Shown: positions 1-8,840, counted from the stretch's first letter. The stretch is 64,000 nt of DNA from Acinetobacter tianfuensis (GCF_003611465.1 NZ_RAXV01000015.1:1-64000); one strand, 5' to 3'. The notes: a model not told the origin generated them from the letters alone. Translations and numbers: made by a program.

Positions 1-517
1 TATTGCCGCCCGCTTGGTGTTTTGCCCAAGCCCAAGCGGCTAAGTAGTTCCATCGCGCGCCGCCAGAAGTTTTCGGGTTTGGGGTAATAATGCCGACATT
101 ATTTTTGACTAAGTCGCCCCAGTCTTTAATGCCTTTGGGATTTCCTTTACGTACCAGAAATACGATGGTGGATGTATATGGTGTAGAGTTATTGGGAAAT
201 TTTTTCTGCCAGTCTTTAGGAATCAGGTTTGAGTTTTCTGCAATGGCATCAATATCGGCAGCCAAAGCCAACGTCACCACATCGGCATCTAGGCCATCGA
301 TGACAGAGCGGGCTTGTTTGCCAGAGCCGCCATGAGACTGTTTAAAATTAATTTCTTGCCCTGTGCTTTTTTTCCAGTATGCGCCGAAGTCCTTATTAAA
401 GTTGTCATAAAGTTCGCGTGTAGGATCATAAGAGACATTTAGAAAGTCTTTTGCCAGAGCTGAAACTGAAGTGATAGAAATCAGTGCTGCCAGCACCCCA
501 AGTTTTAATGTACGCAT
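1..517 (-). CDS. sbp: Sulfate-binding periplasmic protein (partial, 3' end outside window)
   Basis: The gene reads leftward from an ATG at 517 and leaves the window after about 172 codons. The first ~22 residues form a signal peptide ending in ALA. The mature part begins [13 protein letters not shown] and carries [11 protein letters not shown] and [12 protein letters not shown], hallmark segments of the Sbp/CysP family that delivers sulfate or thiosulfate to the CysTWA ABC importer. A ribosome site AAGGAAA precedes the start. Partner transporter genes would lie further left and are not seen. The family is clear; sulfate rather than thiosulfate preference is inferred. Confidence 0.9.
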   Translation of the reverse strand, partial: MRTLKLGVLAALISITSVSALAKDFLNVSYDPTRELYDNFNKDFGAYWKKSTGQEINFKQSHGGSGKQARSVIDGLDADVVTLALAADIDAIAENSNLIPKDWQKKFPNNSTPYTSTIVFLVRKGNPKGIKDWGDLVKNNVGIITPNPKTSGGARWNYLAAWAWAKHQAGGN

Positions 518-702
518 ATCATTTTCCTTTTGAATTGGATTTATTCAGATGTGTTGATACGCTGAAGCATATGCTGAAGTTTTCGGTTAAAAAAATAATA
601 AGAATCGAATTTGATATGAATAAAAATGCAATGTAATAAAAGACTAGGCAAGGCCTGCTGCTCTTTTTAAACTAGGCTATCTTTTAGAGGAAGTTTGCGC
701 CA

Positions 703-1515
703 ATGCGATGTTTTAAAAATGCACAGGAAAGCAGTCAAGTTACACTCTTGGACAGAGCATTTCATTATGGCGACGGCTGTTTTACGACTGCGCGGTTACG
801 CGGCGGACAGCTGGAGCTAAAAGCGCAGCATATAGCGCGTTTAAAGCTGGCAAGTGAACGTTTATTTTTAAATGCGGATTTACATCTTATAGAACAAAGT
901 CTGTCGAAAATTATAGAACAGGATTCTAACGCTTCAGGTACAGTAAAAATTATTTTAAGCCGCGGTGATGGTCAGCGCGGTTATAGTTTGCCCGATCATC
1001 CTGCCGATGTTTGGCTATTTTATTATCCGCAGCCAGCAGCGGACATGCAGCTGGAATATTTGGACTGCGGCTTGCTGCAGCAGCGCATAGGCATAAATAT
1101 GCCAAATTTAGCAGGATTGAAAACACTCAACCGCCTAGAGCAGGTGATGCTGAAACAAGAAGCGGATGAACATGGCTGGAAAGAAGCGCTGGCAGCGGAT
1201 GTGCAGGGATTTATTGCTGAAGGTGTGAGCAGCAATTGTTTTATTCGAATAAAGGATAGGTGGATTAGTCCTGAACTTCGCTATAATGGCGTGCATGGCG
1301 TGATGCGCGCAGAAATTTTAGCGCGTATGCATGAACACGGAATTGTGTGTGAACTGCGGCCTGTGGCGCTTACGGAAATAGCTGATATTCAGAGTCTATT
1401 TTTTTGCAATGCTTTAAGTGCAATGAAAGCTGCTTCTCATTTGGACGGTGTGCCGCTGGATACTCAAGCCTGTACCGATTTATTTCACATTTTACAACTT
1501 AATCAGATTCGCTAA
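703..1515 (+). CDS. pabC: Aminodeoxychorismate lyase
   Basis: This 270-residue protein belongs to the fold-type IV PLP enzymes. It converts 4-amino-4-deoxychorismate to p-aminobenzoate and pyruvate in folate synthesis, in the cytoplasm. The start region LLDRAFHYGDGCFTT and the GLKTLNRLEQ segment are typical; K140 is the expected Schiff-base lysine. The C-terminal half has the family pattern EGVSSNCFI. It lies three bases ahead of mltG, and the order pabC-mltG-tmk is widely conserved in gammaproteobacteria, which supports PabC over a branched-chain aminotransferase of the same fold. Confidence 0.92.
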   Translation: MRCFKNAQESSQVTLLDRAFHYGDGCFTTARLRGGQLELKAQHIARLKLASERLFLNADLHLIEQSLSKIIEQDSNASGTVKIILSRGDGQRGYSLPDHPADVWLFYYPQPAADMQLEYLDCGLLQQRIGINMPNLAGLKTLNRLEQVMLKQEADEHGWKEALAADVQGFIAEGVSSNCFIRIKDRWISPELRYNGVHGVMRAEILARMHEHGIVCELRPVALTEIADIQSLFFCNALSAMKAASHLDGVPLDTQACTDLFHILQLNQIR

Positions 1516-1518
1516 ATT

Positions 1519-2571
1519 ATGTCTTCAGTTAAGCCGAAACCTAAAAAGAAAAAGAGCCCGCCGCCTGCTAAAAAGTCTAAAGCTATATTACTTGTGCTTG
1601 CAGGCATGGCGCTGCTGCTGTGCAGTGTACTTTGGGCAAGCCTATTTAAAGATTATCCCGTTGAAGGCAAAAAACAAATGCTGGCCATTGGTGAAGGAGA
1701 TACTTACTCTGGATTTATTGATGGCTTAGCGAAACAGGATAAAGTCAGTTTTCCTGTTATTTTGAAGCTGTATCAGAAATTTATGATTCATGACACTTTA
1801 AAGGCTGGTGTTTATGAAGTGCGCGAAGGCATGAGTATCCGTGAAGTGATGGATATGATTTCCAATGTGGAAAATGCGCAAATGAACCGTATTTTGGTGA
1901 TTGAAGGAACGACATTTAAGCAGCTGATTGACCGTTTAAAGCGAGATCCTCTGGTGCAGCATGACATTAGCCATTTACCGTATGCAGATATTTTAAAAGC
2001 GCTGGATATTCCATTTCAGCACCCTGAAGGGCTATTTTCAGCAGATACTTACTTTTTTGCTAAAGGTGAGTCTGACCAGAAAATTCTGAAGCATTTGTAT
2101 ACACGGCAAATGGCAGCGCTTGATCAGGCTTGGGCCAACCGCGCATCAGATTTGCCATATAAAGATAAATATGAAGCCTTGATTATGGCCTCAATTATTG
2201 AAAAAGAAACCAGTTTAGACAGTGAGCTGGAGCAAGTTTCTGGTGTATTTGTCCGCCGTTTAAGACAGGGCATGCGTTTGCAGACCGATCCGACTGTAAT
2301 TTATGGCATGGGTGATAAATACACAGGCAACATTAGCCGTCAGGATTTACGTACGCCAACACCGTATAATACATATACCATCAATGGCTTGCCGCCAACA
2401 CCAATTGCGCTGCCTGGAAAAAAAGCCATTGAAGCGGCGATGCATCCAGATAATTCAGACAACATTTATTTTGTTGCAACGGGTAACGGCGGCCATAAAT
2501 TTTCTGCAAATTTGCAGGATCACAATCGTGCAGTGCAAGAATATCTCACTGTATTGCGTTCAAAGAAATAA
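1519..2571 (+). CDS. mltG: Endolytic murein transglycosylase MltG (YceG-like)
   Basis: The 350-residue inner-membrane lytic transglycosylase cleaves nascent glycan strands and is thought to set strand length. The N-terminus is lysine- and proline-rich and cytoplasmic, followed by one membrane helix at about residues 22-44. The YceG domain then fills the periplasmic part. The motif ASIIEKETS places the catalytic glutamate at E228. The late segment TPYNTYTINGLPPTPI is also diagnostic. It is translated between pabC and tmk with almost no intergenic space, so one operon is likely. Confidence 0.94.
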   Translation: MSSVKPKPKKKKSPPPAKKSKAILLVLAGMALLLCSVLWASLFKDYPVEGKKQMLAIGEGDTYSGFIDGLAKQDKVSFPVILKLYQKFMIHDTLKAGVYEVREGMSIREVMDMISNVENAQMNRILVIEGTTFKQLIDRLKRDPLVQHDISHLPYADILKALDIPFQHPEGLFSADTYFFAKGESDQKILKHLYTRQMAALDQAWANRASDLPYKDKYEALIMASIIEKETSLDSELEQVSGVFVRRLRQGMRLQTDPTVIYGMGDKYTGNISRQDLRTPTPYNTYTINGLPPTPIALPGKKAIEAAMHPDNSDNIYFVATGNGGHKFSANLQDHNRAVQEYLTVLRSKK

Positions 2572-2580
2572 GGAGTGAGC

Positions 2581-3177
2581 ATGTTTATCAGTTTTGAAGG
2601 CACTGAAGGGGTTGGTAAAACGACGCTCATCCGTAAAATTTATGATTATTTGGTTAGTCTTGGGCAGGATGTGGTTTTGACTCGTGAACCGGGCGGTACG
2701 CCAATGGCTGAAAACATCCGCTCATTGCTGCTGTCTGTCAATAACGAAGAAAAAATGTGCAATGACACAGAGCTTCTTTTGATGTACGCCGCTCGTGCTC
2801 AGCATTTAAATCAAGTGATTTTGCCTGCATTGGCAGCAGGTAAAACGGTGTTATGTGACCGTTTTACCGATGCCAGTTTTGCTTATCAGTGCGCAGGACG
2901 CGGTTTAAGTGAAGAAAAATTACAGCTGCTGAATGACAATTTTGTCAGCAAGATGCCAGACTTTACGTTCTGGCTGGATGCGCCGATTGAATTAGGTATG
3001 ACCCGTGCACGAGCACGCGGCGAGCTAGACCGCTTTGAGCAGGAAAAAGCAGCATTTTTTGAAAAAGTGCGTTCAGGATATGAAACTTTATCTGTACGCC
3101 ATGCTGAACGTGTAAAACGTTTAGATGCTTCGCAAACTGCAGATCAGGTTTTTGCACAGGCGCTTGCATATTTATAA
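2581..3177 (+). CDS. tmk: Thymidylate kinase
   Basis: This enzyme phosphorylates dTMP to dTDP. The P-loop GTEGVGKTT is at residues 7-15, the DR motif is in CDRFTDASFAYQ, and the lid segment RARARGELDRFE carries the arginines expected of the bacterial type. Length (198 residues) is normal. I chose the ATG at 2581 because AAGGAG ends six bases before it; a GTG at 2575 would overlap that ribosome site. The mltG stop codon lies inside the same ribosome-site region, so translation is probably coupled. Confidence 0.95.
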   Translation: MFISFEGTEGVGKTTLIRKIYDYLVSLGQDVVLTREPGGTPMAENIRSLLLSVNNEEKMCNDTELLLMYAARAQHLNQVILPALAAGKTVLCDRFTDASFAYQCAGRGLSEEKLQLLNDNFVSKMPDFTFWLDAPIELGMTRARARGELDRFEQEKAAFFEKVRSGYETLSVRHAERVKRLDASQTADQVFAQALAYL

Positions 3178-3562
3178 ATTGAAAAAATAGCGCTTTAAAT
3201 ACGAGCGAGTGTTTATTTTGCACTCAGAGCAGGTTTGGCGGGTACATCCGAACTTGTTGGCTGAGAAGATGACTTTGATTTATAGACGGCTTTAATTCAT
3301 TGTCTTTCACGTTTTAAGTTTTATTCAGATAGATTTGGACTTATATGCATGAGAGGCCTGATCTGAAGATTGATTCTAAGCGCCGTATTTAAGATAACTT
3401 GGCTATATTTGATTGAAGATGGGAGCAGAAGCATTCGGTAAATATCCATTTTTGCAGCACAACAAAGAAACAAGAAGAAGATATCGAAAAACTATTGAAA
3501 AATGTCTCAATTGACCTAATCTAAAAGTTATAAACCAAATTAAATTAAGAGTATAAAGTTTT
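3178..3562. other. Intergenic stretch, tmk to sohB (385 bp)
   Basis: I find no credible coding frame here on either strand and no strong intrinsic terminator. The last ~120 bases are AT-rich and lead into the sohB start, so the sohB promoter is probably there, but no clear -35/-10 pair can be named. Confidence 0.5.
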
Positions 3563-4525
3563 ATGTTATTTCACTCTCCAAAATTGCCTGCTGAAATTCG
3601 CATCAGTCATTTAAATGCGCGTATTAATGAACAGCGAAAAAAAATTGCGCAAACAACAGCTTCAAAATTTGAGCTTTTACAGTTGACTCAACAGCTGGCG
3701 AAAGAGGCTCGGGCACGTAAAAAAAACAATGAAAAAGTTTATGTGCTGGATTTTAATGGAGATACGGCTGCTTCTGCAGTATCGAGTTTACGTGAAGAAA
3801 TCACTTTAATTTTAGCAACGGCAAAAGCTGGACGTGACCGTGTTGTGCTGCGTTTAGAAAGCCCGGGCGGCATGGTGCATGGCTATGGTCTGGCAGCTGC
3901 GCAGCTTGTGCGTTTGCGTGATGCAGGTTTTCATTTAACGATTTGTGTAGACAAAGTAGCGGCTAGCGGCGGCTATATGATGGCATGCATTGCCTCTGAA
4001 ATTGTTTCTGCGCCATTTGCAGTTGTCGGTTCAATTGGTGTGGTTGCGCAAGTGCCGAACTTCAACCGTTTGCTGAAAGAAAAACACATCGACTTTGAGC
4101 TGTATACAGCAGGGCAGTTTAAACGCACAGTCACTATGTTTGGTGAAAATACTGCGGAAGGTAAGGCAAAATTTGAGGAAGAGCTGCAGCAAACCCATAA
4201 TTTGTTTAAACACTTTGTCGAAAAATACCGCCCGCAGCTGAATGTTGAAAAAGTAGCAACAGGTGAGCATTGGTATGGCCAAGATGCAATTGATCTGAAT
4301 TTGGTGGATCAGTTAAAAACATCGGATGAATACTTGCTGGGTTTACTGCCGCAGCATGATGTATACCTGATTCAAACCCGTAAAAAACCGACTTTGGGTG
4401 AAAAGCTGGGTTTACAAGCTGCACAGATGGCTGATTCATTGGTGCCTGCGGTGATGTCTAAAGTCATGGAGTCCCTGACTAAAGCGAATGCAAGTTTAGT
4501 TCAGCTGCGTGATCCGAAACTATAA
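3563..4525 (+). CDS. sohB: S49-family peptidase, SohB-like
   Basis: The 320-residue protein carries an S49 (SppA/ClpP-fold) core. RLESPGGMVHGYG builds the oxyanion side, AASGGYMMAC contains the nucleophile S135, and AGQFKRTVTMFGEN offers K187 as general base, the Ser-Lys dyad of this family. GSIGVVAQVPN and the C-terminal region also fit SohB. Unlike E. coli SohB, the N-terminus is polar and charged (residues 1-60) with no obvious membrane helix, so membrane anchoring is uncertain. A hairpin terminator follows at 4549. Confidence 0.87.
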   Translation: MLFHSPKLPAEIRISHLNARINEQRKKIAQTTASKFELLQLTQQLAKEARARKKNNEKVYVLDFNGDTAASAVSSLREEITLILATAKAGRDRVVLRLESPGGMVHGYGLAAAQLVRLRDAGFHLTICVDKVAASGGYMMACIASEIVSAPFAVVGSIGVVAQVPNFNRLLKEKHIDFELYTAGQFKRTVTMFGENTAEGKAKFEEELQQTHNLFKHFVEKYRPQLNVEKVATGEHWYGQDAIDLNLVDQLKTSDEYLLGLLPQHDVYLIQTRKKPTLGEKLGLQAAQMADSLVPAVMSKVMESLTKANASLVQLRDPKL

Positions 4526-4548
4526 AAATGTATTGATATAACGTATCT

Positions 4549-4572
4549 AAAGCTCACTTCGGTGAGCTTTTT
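4549..4572 (+). terminator. Rho-independent terminator of sohB
   Basis: A nine-base stem AAAGCTCAC/GTGAGCTTT closes on a stable TTCG tetraloop and runs into a T tract. It sits 24 bases after the sohB stop codon. Confidence 0.88.
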
Positions 4573-4631
4573 GTGGTGAAAGCATAAGACTATGATAGAT
4601 TGCTTTTTAAGCAAAATTAAATACCAATACA

Positions 4632-4999
4632 ATGTCTAATTTTCTGATTATTTTAGGGTTAATTCTATTTTCTTCTGCTTTTTCGGGTTTGTTGCAGCTT
4701 TGCTAATGTATTTGCCAAAGGCAGAGAAGAGGGGTGAAAAATGGGCAGTATTGCCTTTTGTGATTATGGGCTGATGCTTGCTGGGGGATAACGTCATATC
4801 ACTTTGGCATGTCGATGAAAAAAGAACAGCCGATGGAGCGCTCAGAAGCTTGCGCTGTGGTATTGGGTTATAAGCATTATAAAACTGCAGCGGCCGAGGC
4901 CAAACACGCTGTAATCCCTATGAAAAAATATTATTGAAACTTGATTGTTCAGCCGACAGCCGTGATATGCGTTTTGATGCGGGTTTGGTTCAAAATTAA
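4632..4999 (+). pseudogene. Decayed small membrane-protein gene
   Basis: From the ATG at 4632 a hydrophobic start (MSNFLIILGLILFSS) is readable. After a one-base frame change it continues GFVAALLMYLPKAEKRG and stops. Further fragments such as VVLGYKHYKTAA and KILLKLDCSADSRDMRF appear in other frames, the last ending at TAA 4997-4999. Protein-like pieces in several frames with intervening stops suggest a gene broken by at least two frameshifts. I do not recognise the family. Noncoding sequence that happens to look protein-like is the alternative. Confidence 0.4.
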
Positions 5000-5097
5000 T
5001 AACTATTTGGACATCTATTCTTGTTTTATCTGGACATTTTTTTCTGCTTTAGGGTTAAATGAGACTACACAAAACTGTGAAACATGAATAGTCATAA

Positions 5098-5129
5098 AAA
5101 AGTGGTTCCAGTGCACTGGAACCACTTTT
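5098..5129. terminator. Perfect 32-bp palindrome, probable bidirectional terminator
   Basis: The 14-base arms AAAAGTGGTTCCAG and CTGGAACCACTTTT flank TGCA, so the whole element is self-complementary. It has A/T tracts on both outer sides. It lies 82 bases past the end of the leftward alkB operon and after the decayed gene. The A/T-flanked stem fits an intrinsic terminator working in both directions. Confidence 0.7.
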
Positions 5130-5210
5130 ATTAAGATAATGATTTTTATTACAAAATTTCAAGAATTTTGTATAGGATGTATTATGTTAATTTTAGAAAA
5201 ATTTAAAGAT

Positions 5211-5831
5211 CTAGGTTGTAACATCATGATTTTCAATTTGTCGAAAAGTTAAATTAATACGTGCAGTTGTAATTCGTTTGCTTGGCGGTAAACGATGTAG
5301 CCAGTGAGCCTGTGTCGTATCCCTCATCACCAGTAAACTGCCATGCGCTAAAAATAACTCAATCTTTTCTTTGGTCATCTTATGTTTAAAGGCGAATTTT
5401 CTTTCTGCCCCAAAACTCAGGGATGCAATCGCACCATTTTTCCTTAGATCTACTTCTCCATCACTGTGCCATGCCATGCCTTCATTGCCATCATGATAAA
5501 GATTTAATAAACAGGAATTAAACGTTTCCTCCGTCAATTGCTCGACCATTTTTTTCAATTCAAGTAATACAGGACTCCAAGCCAAAGCGTGTTTTGTTGT
5601 TTTTGAATAGGTATATGAGAATGGGTGATCGCCATACCAAGCAACTTTACGTCTGGTTATGATTCGCTTTCCATAAATGATGGCTTCATCATGTTTCCAA
5701 GCAATTGAACGAAATAACTCATCGAAATATGCATTTGCTTGCTGTGATGTAAGAATCTGACCGAAATACAAAACCGTGCCGTCATAGGGCAATAGGTTTT
5801 TATAGAGATTTTCTTGCTCAAACAGATCCAT
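5211..5831 (-). CDS. alkB: Alpha-ketoglutarate-dependent DNA repair dioxygenase, AlkB family
   Basis: The 206-residue enzyme should remove methyl lesions such as 1-meA and 3-meC from DNA or RNA by Fe(II)/2OG oxidation. AWHSDGE gives H122 and D124, HWLHRLPP gives the distal H179, and RINLTFR (191-197) is the AlkB signature that binds 2OG. The layout is closer to the ALKBH2-like branch than to E. coli AlkB. The start overlaps the preceding Ada-like Zn-domain gene by 14 bases, and it is the last gene of a four-gene leftward alkylation-response operon. Confidence 0.92.
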   Translation of the reverse strand: MDLFEQENLYKNLLPYDGTVLYFGQILTSQQANAYFDELFRSIAWKHDEAIIYGKRIITRRKVAWYGDHPFSYTYSKTTKHALAWSPVLLELKKMVEQLTEETFNSCLLNLYHDGNEGMAWHSDGEVDLRKNGAIASLSFGAERKFAFKHKMTKEKIELFLAHGSLLVMRDTTQAHWLHRLPPSKRITTARINLTFRQIENHDVTT

Positions 5832-6063
5832 TTTTCCAGTCCATATAAGCTTGTTTCATGCAATGCCCACAAGGACGATAGCATCGTGCAAGTGCTTCAA
5901 CTTCATCTTTAAAAAAGACACGGTTCTTACGTTTCATTCGTTTGCCTGATCGACATCGCAATGAACCATATATTTTTAAGTTCAGATTTCCTCCAAACAA
6001 GATTTTTTCCTGTCGAAGCAAACTATAAAGCTCCTGATTCGTAATCATTTCATGGCGTATCAT
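5818..6063 (-). CDS. Stand-alone Ada N-terminal (metal-binding) domain protein
   Basis: The 81-residue protein matches only the N-terminal Zn domain of Ada, which in E. coli takes methyl groups from phosphotriesters. C37 corresponds to the Ada methyl acceptor, and RPCGHC supplies C65 and C68. The fourth ligand (Ada C42) is K41 here, while an extra C61 might compensate. It starts two bases after the upstream oxygenase stop and overlaps alkB. Its partner in sensing could be the AraC-Ogt protein of the same operon; this is inference. Activity is uncertain because of the lost cysteine. Confidence 0.72.
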   Translation of the reverse strand: MIRHEMITNQELYSLLRQEKILFGGNLNLKIYGSLRCRSGKRMKRKNRVFFKDEVEALARCYRPCGHCMKQAYMDWKNGSV

Positions 6064-6065
6064 AT

Positions 6066-6797
6066 TTAGTTCACTGCATCATGAAAAATAATACCTAATG
6101 TATAACGCTCTCCATGATGTAACGGGCTGACTCCATGTTTCATATTGACGCGATAATAACCACGAGTACCCTTTTCTGGTTTGAAATGCGTTGTAAAAAT
6201 GAGTACATCACCTTTTTGCGGCTGTAATACCGTGGCTTTAGATTGAGCGCGCGGAATTTGCTGAGTCAAAACAAATTCTCCGCCTTGGTAATTCACATTC
6301 ACTTGATTTAACAATATCACCAGTTGAATCGGAAAATACACATCACCATAAAGGTCTTGATGCAAAGTATTAAAACCATCTTTGCGGTACTGTAGAATTA
6401 ATGGAGTTGCTTTCAGTTGTCCATTTTCGTGACATTGTTGCAGTAATTCTTGATGTGTTGCAGGAAAGACTGTATCCAAATTCAGTACCTTAAACCAAGC
6501 ATTCGCAATGGGCATTAGATAAGGATATATCTGCGTGCGCAATTGCTGAATCAAGTGTGGCAAAGGATAAGTAAAGTACTTATATTCTCCTAATCCAAAT
6601 CGATAGCGCTGCATATTCACGGTCTTACGATATAGCGTGGGATGATCATAATTGTTTTTTACAAGGTCACATTGTCCCTCAGTTAAAAACTTTTCGAGTA
6701 CCGCAAAACCATGTTGATGCATCGCTTCAGTAATAGCATTCCAATCAAGTTGAGCCAATCTGTCTTTAAAATATTCTTCTAACTCAGTAGGGTGCAT
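6066..6797 (-). CDS. 2OG-Fe(II) oxygenase family protein
   Basis: This 243-residue protein has the double-stranded beta-helix pattern of prolyl-hydroxylase-like oxygenases: an HxD in NTLHQDLYGDV, the strand GGEFVL, GDVLIF, and a distal region YYRVNMKHGVSP with histidine and arginine candidates. Similar proteins are encoded with ada and alkB in other bacteria. Its start overlaps the ada-like gene by 14 bases, so translational coupling is likely. Substrate is unknown; a role in alkylation damage is inferred from the operon alone. Confidence 0.8.
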   Translation of the reverse strand: MHPTELEEYFKDRLAQLDWNAITEAMHQHGFAVLEKFLTEGQCDLVKNNYDHPTLYRKTVNMQRYRFGLGEYKYFTYPLPHLIQQLRTQIYPYLMPIANAWFKVLNLDTVFPATHQELLQQCHENGQLKATPLILQYRKDGFNTLHQDLYGDVYFPIQLVILLNQVNVNYQGGEFVLTQQIPRAQSKATVLQPQKGDVLIFTTHFKPEKGTRGYYRVNMKHGVSPLHHGERYTLGIIFHDAVN

Positions 6798-7629
6798 GAG
6801 TCTTCACTCCTTCCCAACCAATAATGGCTGTTTTTCTCACTGCACCCCACATGTAGCCGCCAAAATGTCCAGAAGATTGAATTACCCGATGACATGGAAT
6901 GAGAAATGCAACAGGATTATTTCCTATCGCAGTTCCTACAGCTCGTGAAGCTTTGTGATTGCCAATGCCTTTTGCAATTTCGCCATAGGTTGTCAGTTCT
7001 CCCATAGGAATTTTAAGCAGGCTTTCCCAAACTTTGAGCTGAAATTCAGTACCTTTCAGATGCAGCTTAATTTCAGACAAATCATGATAATCCAATTGAA
7101 AAACATGAATGGCTTTCTGTTGTAAATCATCTTCTTGCTGAATAAATTTAGCCTGTGGGAATAGCGCTTTAAGCTGTGAAAAAGCATCTTCATAACTCTC
7201 AGTGAAAGCCATATAGCAAATGCCTTTGGCTGTTGATGCAATGATGACGGAACCAAAGGCTGTTTCGAAAAGACTATAATTAATTTGCAAAGATTCACCG
7301 CCATTTTTGTATTCAGCAGGTGACATGCCTTCAATATGTATAAAGAGATCATGCAAACGGCTTGTACTCGAAAAGCCGGTATCAAAGGCTGCATCGAATA
7401 CACTATTTTCTTTATGGCTTTTTAAAATAGATTTAGCATGTTCCAAGCTAATATATTGCAGGAATTTTTTAGGGCTGATCCCTGCCCATTCGGTAAAGAT
7501 TCGTTGAAAATGAGCTTGGCTTAAATGAACATGCTTTGCAATTTCAGATAAGCTTGGCTGTTCTTTGAAATTCTGATTAATATATTCAATAGCCTTAGCA
7601 ATTCGAATATAGTTCGTATCTTCTGACAT
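6784..7629 (-). CDS. Ada-like AraC regulator fused to methylguanine methyltransferase
   Basis: Residues ~1-105 form an AraC-type DNA-binding domain with two helix-turn-helix units. Residues ~120-280 form a methylated-DNA-cysteine methyltransferase with IPCHRV, acceptor C246, and the helix-turn-helix wing region around TTYGEIA. The Zn domain that starts full-length Ada is missing and is encoded separately two genes downstream. ATG 7629 is preferred because GGTGAG lies five bases ahead; a GTG at 7635 overlaps that site. It heads the operon and probably regulates it. Confidence 0.9.
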   Translation of the reverse strand: MSEDTNYIRIAKAIEYINQNFKEQPSLSEIAKHVHLSQAHFQRIFTEWAGISPKKFLQYISLEHAKSILKSHKENSVFDAAFDTGFSSTSRLHDLFIHIEGMSPAEYKNGGESLQINYSLFETAFGSVIIASTAKGICYMAFTESYEDAFSQLKALFPQAKFIQQEDDLQQKAIHVFQLDYHDLSEIKLHLKGTEFQLKVWESLLKIPMGELTTYGEIAKGIGNHKASRAVGTAIGNNPVAFLIPCHRVIQSSGHFGGYMWGAVRKTAIIGWEGVKTHAPY

Positions 7630-7962
7630 TTTCACTCACCGAAATCTTTTAGCTAAAAAACAACATTAACAAATAGAATTGCTGAGAAAAATCCGATTCT
7701 TGCTATAAATTAGTGATGCTATTTAGTTTTATTTAACACACTGGGTGTTATACGAGCCCTAAAGCATCCAAGTAAAATAGGAATCGCTGTTCACTTCTCT
7801 GTGAGATTTAGTGTCCATTAAAATAAGAATACGCAGGTTTAGCGCGTAAGCAAGTGAACGAAAGGGTATGTTTCCGCTTTTATGACCGTTATAAATTTCG
7901 CATTTAAAAAGTTCAAATATTGTTGAGTGGCTCACGCCTTAACAGGTTATTTGGGGGTAATC
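7630..7962. promoter_or_regulatory. Divergent intergenic region between ada-like operon and DUF pair
   Basis: This 333-bp AT-rich region must hold the leftward promoter of the alkylation operon and the rightward promoter of the 7963 gene. I searched for an E. coli-style Ada box and did not see one. No gene or strong hairpin is visible. Confidence 0.45.
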
Positions 7963-8379
7963 ATGTTTGGTATTATGGTTTTTATTGGTTTGCTGACTTT
8001 GGTGTTCGTCCCATTTTTGACCATCATGTTTATCGTGCCGAAGTTAAAGGATAAAAATCATCGGGATACTTACCCGTTTTATGCTTTGCTTCCGGGCTGT
8101 TTAATTTTAGCCTTGGCTGCGTATTTAAAAGAAGAAAAAGTAATTTTACCGTCACAAGCATGCGGTGTTGTACAGTTTTATAAGACCTACTCCATTAAAC
8201 ATGATCGTTTTGAGCGGATTACGATTTTATTTGATGGCCGAAAATATAATCGGCACCTGAGTTTTGACGAAAATCTTGTGCGTAAAAATAAAGGTGATTA
8301 CGTCTGTTTTGAATATTTAGATAAGTTTGAAAATCCAGATCTGCCTGAATCTAAAATTTTAAAATGGATTGATCCATAG
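7963..8379 (+). CDS. Hypothetical membrane protein, paralogue of the next gene
   Basis: The protein has two hydrophobic segments (about residues 3-28 and 42-55) and a C-terminal soluble part with FERITILFDGRKYNRHLSF and FEYLD, ending KWID. I start at ATG 7963 because a G-rich ribosome site lies five bases before it; an in-frame GTG at 7927 has none. The soluble half is clearly similar to the next gene's product, so the pair arose by tandem duplication. I do not recognise a functional family. Confidence 0.6.
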   Translation: MFGIMVFIGLLTLVFVPFLTIMFIVPKLKDKNHRDTYPFYALLPGCLILALAAYLKEEKVILPSQACGVVQFYKTYSIKHDRFERITILFDGRKYNRHLSFDENLVRKNKGDYVCFEYLDKFENPDLPESKILKWIDP

Positions 8380-8413
8380 CGATCGCAGTTATTAATTTGG
8401 GGTAAATAAATAG

Positions 8414-8836
8414 ATGATGGCACTGCTTTATATTTTGGGTGGATTGATTTGCCTTGTAATTTGGCCTGCGTTCTATGTTTTTCGCTATCACAAAGAAACA
8501 GATCATGCGTTGAAATGCAATGCCATGCTGTTTAGCCCATCAGTTTTATTGTTGAGCAGTTATTTATTATGGTTTGGTCAGCAGCAAAATGTGCCGTCTA
8601 TAGCTTGTGGCATGGTGCAAGGCTATCATACCTACATGAGCAGCGGGAACGCCAATAAACGAAAGTCATTTGAGCGTGTTGAAATATTATTTGATCGGGT
8701 CAAGTATGCTCGGCATTTACGGTTAGATGAAACAATAGTGAAAGCAAATGTGGGCACGCGTATCTGTTTTGAATTTTATGACCTTAAATTAAATACACAT
8801 CTGCAAGATTCGACGCTTATCCGCTGGATTGAATAA
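8414..8836 (+). CDS. Hypothetical membrane protein, paralogue of the preceding gene
   Basis: The 140-residue product repeats the layout of its neighbour: two membrane segments, then SFERVEILFDRVKYARHL, CFEFYD and a final RWIE. Shared pieces are ACG(V/M)VQ, FER, ILFD, KY.RHL and the acidic end. The first residues and loops differ strongly, so the duplication is not recent. The ATG pair at 8414/8417 leaves the exact start open. Function unknown; a small host-envelope protein is all that can be said. Confidence 0.6.
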   Translation: MMALLYILGGLICLVIWPAFYVFRYHKETDHALKCNAMLFSPSVLLLSSYLLWFGQQQNVPSIACGMVQGYHTYMSSGNANKRKSFERVEILFDRVKYARHLRLDETIVKANVGTRICFEFYDLKLNTHLQDSTLIRWIE

Positions 8837-8840
8837 GCGC

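Noticed and set aside
7630-7962. Ada box in front of the alkylation operon
   Set aside because: No convincing match to the AAT/AAAGCGCA-type elements was found by eye.
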